From: Pseudonocardia asaccharolytica DSM 44247 = NBRC 16224
GTDB taxonomy: Bacteria > Actinomycetota > Actinomycetes > Mycobacteriales > Pseudonocardiaceae
Length of the DNA stretch: 64,000 nucleotides
Assembly: GCF_000423625.1 (NCBI RefSeq)
Contig: NZ_KE384066.1
Location: 31,121 to 95,120 of the forward strand
Direction: 5' to 3'
In this document: positions 60,285 through 64,000 of the stretch, one piece after another
Numbering within the stretch: the first letter of the stretch is position 1
Layout: every line of letters starts with the position of its first letter
Translations under genes and position numbers: made by a program
The notes under the pieces: model-generated
Seen by the model: the letters and a program-made list of their open reading frames with translations, nothing else
Told to the model about the DNA's origin: nothing
The model's database searches: none

Positions 60285-61436
60285 ATGAAGCGCAGCCTGT
60301 ACGAGGACGAGCACGAGGCGTTTCGCGAGTCCTTCCGGAGGTTTTTGGCCGTCGAGGTGCTCCCGCACCACGAGGAGTGGGAGCGGGCCGGGATCGTGCC
60401 CCGGGGGCTGTTCGCGACGGCGGGCAAGTCCGGGTTCCTGGGCATGGAGATCCCCGAGTCCTACGGCGGGGGCGGGGTTCGCGACTTCCGCTTCAACGCG
60501 GTGATCGCCGAGGAGTTCATGCGCTGCGGCGCCGCCGCCGCGGGGCTGGGCCTGAGCCTGCACAACGACATCTGCCTGCCCTACTTCATGGCCTACTGCG
60601 ACGACGAACAGAAGCGGCGCTGGTTGCCCGGCATCGCCTCGGGCGAGCTGATCACCGCGATCGCGATGACCGAGCCGGGCATCGGCTCGGACCTGGCCTC
60701 GATGTCGACCACCGCGATCCGCGATGGGGACCACTACGTGGTCAACGGGGCCAAGACGTTCATCACCAACGGGATCAACGCCGACCTGGTGATCACGGCG
60801 GTGAAGACCGACCCCACGCAGCGGCACAAGGGCATGTCGCTGCTCGTGATCGAGCGCGGGATGCCGGGCTTCGAACGCGGCCGCAACCTCGACAAGCTGG
60901 GCCAGCACGCGCAGGACACCGCGGAGCTGTCGTTCACCGACGTCCGGGTGCCGGTGGCGAACCTGCTCGGTCCGCGCGAGGGCGAGGGCTTCACCCAGCT
61001 GGTGACCAACCTGGCTCAGGAGCGGCTCTCGATCGCGATGGCCGGCGTGGCCGCGGCGCGGACCGCGCTGGAGCAGACCCTGACCTACGTCAAGGAGCGC
61101 AAGGCGTTCGGGCAGCCGATCGGGTCGTTCCAGAACTCGCGGTTCGTGCTCGCCGAGATCGCCACCGAGGTCGACATCGCCGAGCACTACATCGACGACT
61201 GCGTGCGCGCGTTGAACGCCGGCGAGCTGACCGCGGTGGACGCGAGCAAGGCGAAGTGGTGGTGCACCGAGCTGCAGGGCCGGGTGGTGGACCGGTGCCT
61301 GCAGCTGCACGGGGGGTACGGGTACATGACCGAGTACCCGATCGCGAAGGCCTACGCCGACGCGCGGATCACCCGCATCTACGGCGGCACCACCGAGATC
61401 ATGAAGGAAGTCATCGGCCGTTCGCTCGGGCTGTGA
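60285..61436 (+). CDS. Acyl-CoA dehydrogenase
   Basis: A 383-aa flavoenzyme. Signatures are IAMTEPGIGSDLASMSTTAI and the C-terminal GGTTEIMKEVIGRSLGL. The MCAD-type base position (YEGT) is Gly here, so the base is likely provided from another site as in IVD/LCAD enzymes. It probably does the first oxidation of the same acyl-CoA pathway as the thiolase and SDR upstream. Its stop overlaps the TetR start (GTGA). Confidence 0.93.
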   Translation: MKRSLYEDEHEAFRESFRRFLAVEVLPHHEEWERAGIVPRGLFATAGKSGFLGMEIPESYGGGGVRDFRFNAVIAEEFMRCGAAAAGLGLSLHNDICLPYFMAYCDDEQKRRWLPGIASGELITAIAMTEPGIGSDLASMSTTAIRDGDHYVVNGAKTFITNGINADLVITAVKTDPTQRHKGMSLLVIERGMPGFERGRNLDKLGQHAQDTAELSFTDVRVPVANLLGPREGEGFTQLVTNLAQERLSIAMAGVAAARTALEQTLTYVKERKAFGQPIGSFQNSRFVLAEIATEVDIAEHYIDDCVRALNAGELTAVDASKAKWWCTELQGRVVDRCLQLHGGYGYMTEYPIAKAYADARITRIYGGTTEIMKEVIGRSLGL

Positions 61437-62065
61437 CCAGCACACCGGCGCCGGGTGGCGCGGGAGCCAGGACCCGGGCGCAGCGCAGCGAGGACAGCCG
61501 CGCCCGGATCCTGGACGCCGCCGTCGCCTGTCTGATCGAGGGCGGCTACTGCGGCGCCACGACGCTCACCATCCAGGCGGCCGCGGATGTCTCCCGCGGC
61601 CGCCTGCTGCACCACTTCCCGTCCCGGGACCGGCTGCTCGTCGCGGCCGCCCAGCACCTGGCGGTCAAGCGGGTGCAGGACACGGAGGACCGCGTGCTGA
61701 GCATCGTCGGCACCCGGATCGAGGGCTGGGACCGCGCCGACCGGGTCGTCGAGCTGCTCTGGGAGTCCTTCCACGAACCGCATTTCTGGGCCGCCGTCGA
61801 GCTGTGGACCGCGGCCAGGGCGAACCTGGGGATCGCCGAGGTGCTACGGCCCGAGGAGCGGCGCCTCGGCGCCGTCATCAAGGCCTCGGTCGGACGCATG
61901 TTCGGCGAGCCGCTCGTCTCGCACCCACGGTTCCGCCAGCTGCGTGACCTGCTGCTGACCAGCATGCGCGGCACCGCGCTGACCTACACGTTCGACCCGC
62001 GGGACGTGCGCCACGATCCGATGGTCGCCCAGTGGAAGGACCTCACCCGGACGTTGCTGGCCTGA
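61433..62065 (+). CDS. TetR-family regulator of the acyl-CoA operon
   Basis: A 210-aa TetR protein. Its DNA-binding region is RARILDAAVACLIEGGYCGA, then LTIQAAADVSRGRLLHHFPS. The C-terminal domain has DPRDVRHDPMVAQWKDLTRT. The GTG at 61433 overlaps the dehydrogenase stop, so it is made with the enzymes it probably controls, presumably responding to an acyl-CoA. The operator was not located. Confidence 0.9.
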   Translation: MTSTPAPGGAGARTRAQRSEDSRARILDAAVACLIEGGYCGATTLTIQAAADVSRGRLLHHFPSRDRLLVAAAQHLAVKRVQDTEDRVLSIVGTRIEGWDRADRVVELLWESFHEPHFWAAVELWTAARANLGIAEVLRPEERRLGAVIKASVGRMFGEPLVSHPRFRQLRDLLLTSMRGTALTYTFDPRDVRHDPMVAQWKDLTRTLLA

Positions 62066-62077
62066 TCGGTTCCGCGG

Positions 62078-62330
62078 TCAGCCGGCCAGCAGCGTGTCGA
62101 GCTTGGTGAAGGAGCTCTCCCAGCCCGCCCTGGCCATGCCTCCATCTCCTGGGTGTAGGGGGCCCTGCCGGATGACCAGACGGGTCCTGCCGTCCTCGTC
62201 GTGGAACTCGATCCGCGCGTACATCTTGGTCGATTCCTGCTGACGAGCCATTGGTGGCCGCCGGGGCGGGCGTCGATGTCGACCGTGTCGCGAGGAATGG
62301 AGAACCCGACCGGGCCGACAATCAACGGAT
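62078..62330 (-). pseudogene. Broken SRPBCC/AHSA1-like gene
   Basis: In one frame the sequence reads VGPVGFSIPRDTVDIDARPG, an AHSA1-type early segment. In another it has FHDEDGRTRLVIRQGP and MARAGWESSFTKLDTLLAG, the usual C-terminus. Between these, homology shifts frame (LHPGDGG replaces what should be YTQEMEG). The first 40 or so residues and a middle block are missing. It lies just after the tetR gene and just before a tandem hairpin repeat. Confidence 0.65.
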
Positions 62331-62390
62331 GCGTCGAACGACGCGCGGCCAGGGCGATGCGTCAAGCGCTCCACCGCCTCTCCCCGGGCG

Positions 62391-62470
62391 CGTTATGGCT
62401 CCATAACGTGCTGCGGACCCGGTCGACGGCAACGTTATGGCTCCATAATGTGCTGCGGACCCGGTCACGG
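62391..62470. repeat. Tandem 42-bp direct repeat, each with a hairpin
   Basis: Two units start at 62391 and 62433 and share CGTTATGGCTCCATAA, TGTGCTGCGGACCCGGTC and CACGG/GACGG ends with few mismatches. Each starts with the hairpin CGTTATGG-CT-CCATAACG; in the second one base is changed to give a G-T pair. The second unit reaches into the stop region of the decarboxylase gene. Confidence 0.85.
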
Positions 62471-63925
62471 GCCCCGGCGCACCGCGTCCGCGGCCTCGCG
62501 CAGCGCGGTCCACAGGGCCTCGACATGCCGGGGCTGGGTGCCCACCGATCCGATCGCCACCCGGATCACATATCGGCCGTCGACGACGGTGTGGGTGAGC
62601 AGTGCGGACCCGGAGGCGTTGACCCGTTCCAGCACGGCGCGGGTCGCTTGATCATCGGCGCGGTCGTCGAGGGCGTCGTCGCGGCCCAGGACGCGCAGGC
62701 ACACCAGGGCCAGCGACGGCGGCGTCGCGAGGGTGAACCGGGGGTCGGCGCGGACCCGCGCCGCGAGCTCGGACGCCAGCGCGACGTGCCCGCGGATGTG
62801 CGCCCGCAGGCCCTCCAGCCCCAGCCCGTGGATCACCGTCCACAGCTTGAGCGCGCGGAACCGGCGGCCCAGCGGGACCTGCCAGTCCCGGTAGTCGACG
62901 ACCTCGCCGGACTCGCTCGCGGCGTTGCGCAGGTACTCCGGGGTGATCGACAGCGCGGCCGGCAGCGCGGCGCCGTCGCGCACCCACAGCATCGAGGCGT
63001 CGAACGCGGTGAGCAGCCATTTGTGGGCGTCGGTGCAGAACGAGTCGGCGAGCTCGACGCCGTCGAGCAGATCCCGGAACTCGGGGCAGAGCGCCGCCAC
63101 CCCTGCCCAGGCGGCATCGACGTGCACCCATGCTCCGTGCGCCCGCGACACCTGCGCGATCTCGCGCACCGGGTCGACGGCGCCGGTGCCGGTGGTGCCG
63201 ATCGTCGGGCAGACGAGCACCGGGCGCAGCCCCGCGGCGGTATCGGCGGCCATGGCCGCGGCGAGCGCGTCCGGTGACATCGCCAGCGAACCGGGGGCCG
63301 GGTCCACGACCTGCAGCGCCTGGGCCCCGAGCCCGGTCACCCGTACCGCCTTGGCCATGCAGGAGTGGGTCTCGGCGGTGACGTAGACGCGTTCACGGCC
63401 GTCGGTGCCGGTCTCCCGCCAGGTGCCGCCGGACGTGCGGTGCAGCGCCGCCAGCAGTGCCACCAGCGCCGCCGACGAGGCGGAGTCCTGGATCGAGCCG
63501 CCCCCGCCGCCGTCGAAGGTGTACTCCTTGCCCAGCCCGAGCGCCCCGGCGAGCCCGTCGAGCAGCACCTGCTCGACCTCGGTGCACGCCGGCGAGGTCG
63601 ACCAGAGCATCCCCTGGGTGCCCAGTCCGCCGGAGAGCAGGTCGCCGAGTAGGGAGGTCAGCGATGCGTTGGCGGGGAAGTAGCCGAAGAACCCCGGGTG
63701 CTGCCAGTGCGTGCTCGCCGGGACGACCACCCGGTCGACCTCGGCGAGCAGCTCCTCGAGCGGCCGGGGATGCTCGGGAAGGTCCGCGGCGAGCTGCCCG
63801 CGCACCCAGCCGGGTTCGACCGCGGCGCGCACCGATAGCTCGCCGAGACCGGCGCGGTAGTCGGCCACCCAGTCGACGAACCGGTGGCCGAGCCTGCGGA
63901 ACTCCTCGGGATCCAGATCGGGCAC
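62465..63925 (-). CDS. PLP-dependent decarboxylase (aromatic-L-amino-acid decarboxylase type)
   Basis: A 486-aa group II decarboxylase. Lys302 (DAHKWLL) binds PLP, Asp270 pairs with the pyridine N, and His187 (ETHSCM) stacks on it. It has the TDC/AADC signature QHPGFFGYFPANASLTSLLG. Products would be aromatic amines such as tyramine or tryptamine; the specific substrate is not visible. It lies next to a truncated SRPBCC gene and runs toward the tandem repeat. ATG 63925. Confidence 0.93.
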   Translation of the reverse strand: MPDLDPEEFRRLGHRFVDWVADYRAGLGELSVRAAVEPGWVRGQLAADLPEHPRPLEELLAEVDRVVVPASTHWQHPGFFGYFPANASLTSLLGDLLSGGLGTQGMLWSTSPACTEVEQVLLDGLAGALGLGKEYTFDGGGGGSIQDSASSAALVALLAALHRTSGGTWRETGTDGRERVYVTAETHSCMAKAVRVTGLGAQALQVVDPAPGSLAMSPDALAAAMAADTAAGLRPVLVCPTIGTTGTGAVDPVREIAQVSRAHGAWVHVDAAWAGVAALCPEFRDLLDGVELADSFCTDAHKWLLTAFDASMLWVRDGAALPAALSITPEYLRNAASESGEVVDYRDWQVPLGRRFRALKLWTVIHGLGLEGLRAHIRGHVALASELAARVRADPRFTLATPPSLALVCLRVLGRDDALDDRADDQATRAVLERVNASGSALLTHTVVDGRYVIRVAIGSVGTQPRHVEALWTALREAADAVRRGP

Positions 63926-64000
63926 CCGGCCGACCCTACGACCTATCCGGCGAGTTCGAGCTCAGGGAGCCCGCCGCCCGCGCCGTCGTGACCCGGGTCG

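Noticed and set aside
62391..62470. IS element terminal repeats
   Set aside because: The repeats are direct and adjacent, and no transposase remains were found.

Overview
The window is high-GC DNA with GTG/TTG starts, dense codirectional genes and many ATGA/GTGA overlaps. This fits an actinomycete. The family repertoire (coproporphyrin-type heme genes, actinobacterial QcrB, LutABC, MftD, a gvpO/S/K gas-vesicle set, heterodimeric acyl-CoA dehydrogenases) suggests Pseudonocardia or a close relative. The genus is inferred from gene content, not from a marker gene.

Layout. 1-3.6 kb: start of a DUF3000 gene, then hemE, the porphyrinogen oxidase gene and chdC, i.e. late heme synthesis by the coproporphyrin route; a dispersed 20-nt-unit repeat lies inside the oxidase gene and again before chdC. 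3.6-12.7 kb: a MetE-like methyltransferase behind a large palindrome, an orphan qcrB, a YciO-type protein, a coupled beta-propeller/MoaD-like pair, a degenerate sensor-kinase-like protein, an orphan mftD and an RluA-type pseudouridine synthase. 12.7-18.9 kb: a threonine dehydratase-like enzyme, then a ten-gene gas-vesicle operon on the minus strand (two accessory genes, then gvpA-F-G-O-J-L-S-K) that ends inside a 65-bp hairpin.

19-29.5 kb is a patchwork of small regulators (SufR-like, two TetR), redox enzymes, ribokinase and a macrodomain protein, with four decayed genes (SDR, LLM oxidoreductase, AlkB, 5-formyl-THF cyclo-ligase). 29.5-33.2 kb: lutABC (L-lactate use) and tryptophan 2,3-dioxygenase. 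34.3-42.9 kb: recC-recB-recD. 43-45.4 kb: a two-subunit acyl-CoA dehydrogenase. 45.6-51.4 kb: an Opp/Nik-type ABC importer operon ending in a CbiX-like/[2Fe-2S] fusion protein and a 43-residue zinc-ribbon protein. 51.4-54.3 kb: atpIBEFH without atpAGDC. 54.5-64 kb: a methyltransferase remnant, a TPR-like protein, a methyltransferase, a DHA2 exporter, a thiolase/SDR/acyl-CoA dehydrogenase/TetR beta-oxidation-type operon, a broken SRPBCC gene and an aromatic-amino-acid-decarboxylase-like enzyme.

The most interesting items are the repeat that adds about 19 codons to the heme oxidase gene, the metal-importer operon with a chelatase-like protein that lacks its histidines, the atp operon truncated after atpH, the beta-propeller/ubiquitin-like pair, a readable TetR/DJ-1 operator-promoter arrangement, and at least six internally deleted genes. 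No tRNA, rRNA, CRISPR array or insertion sequence was recognised.
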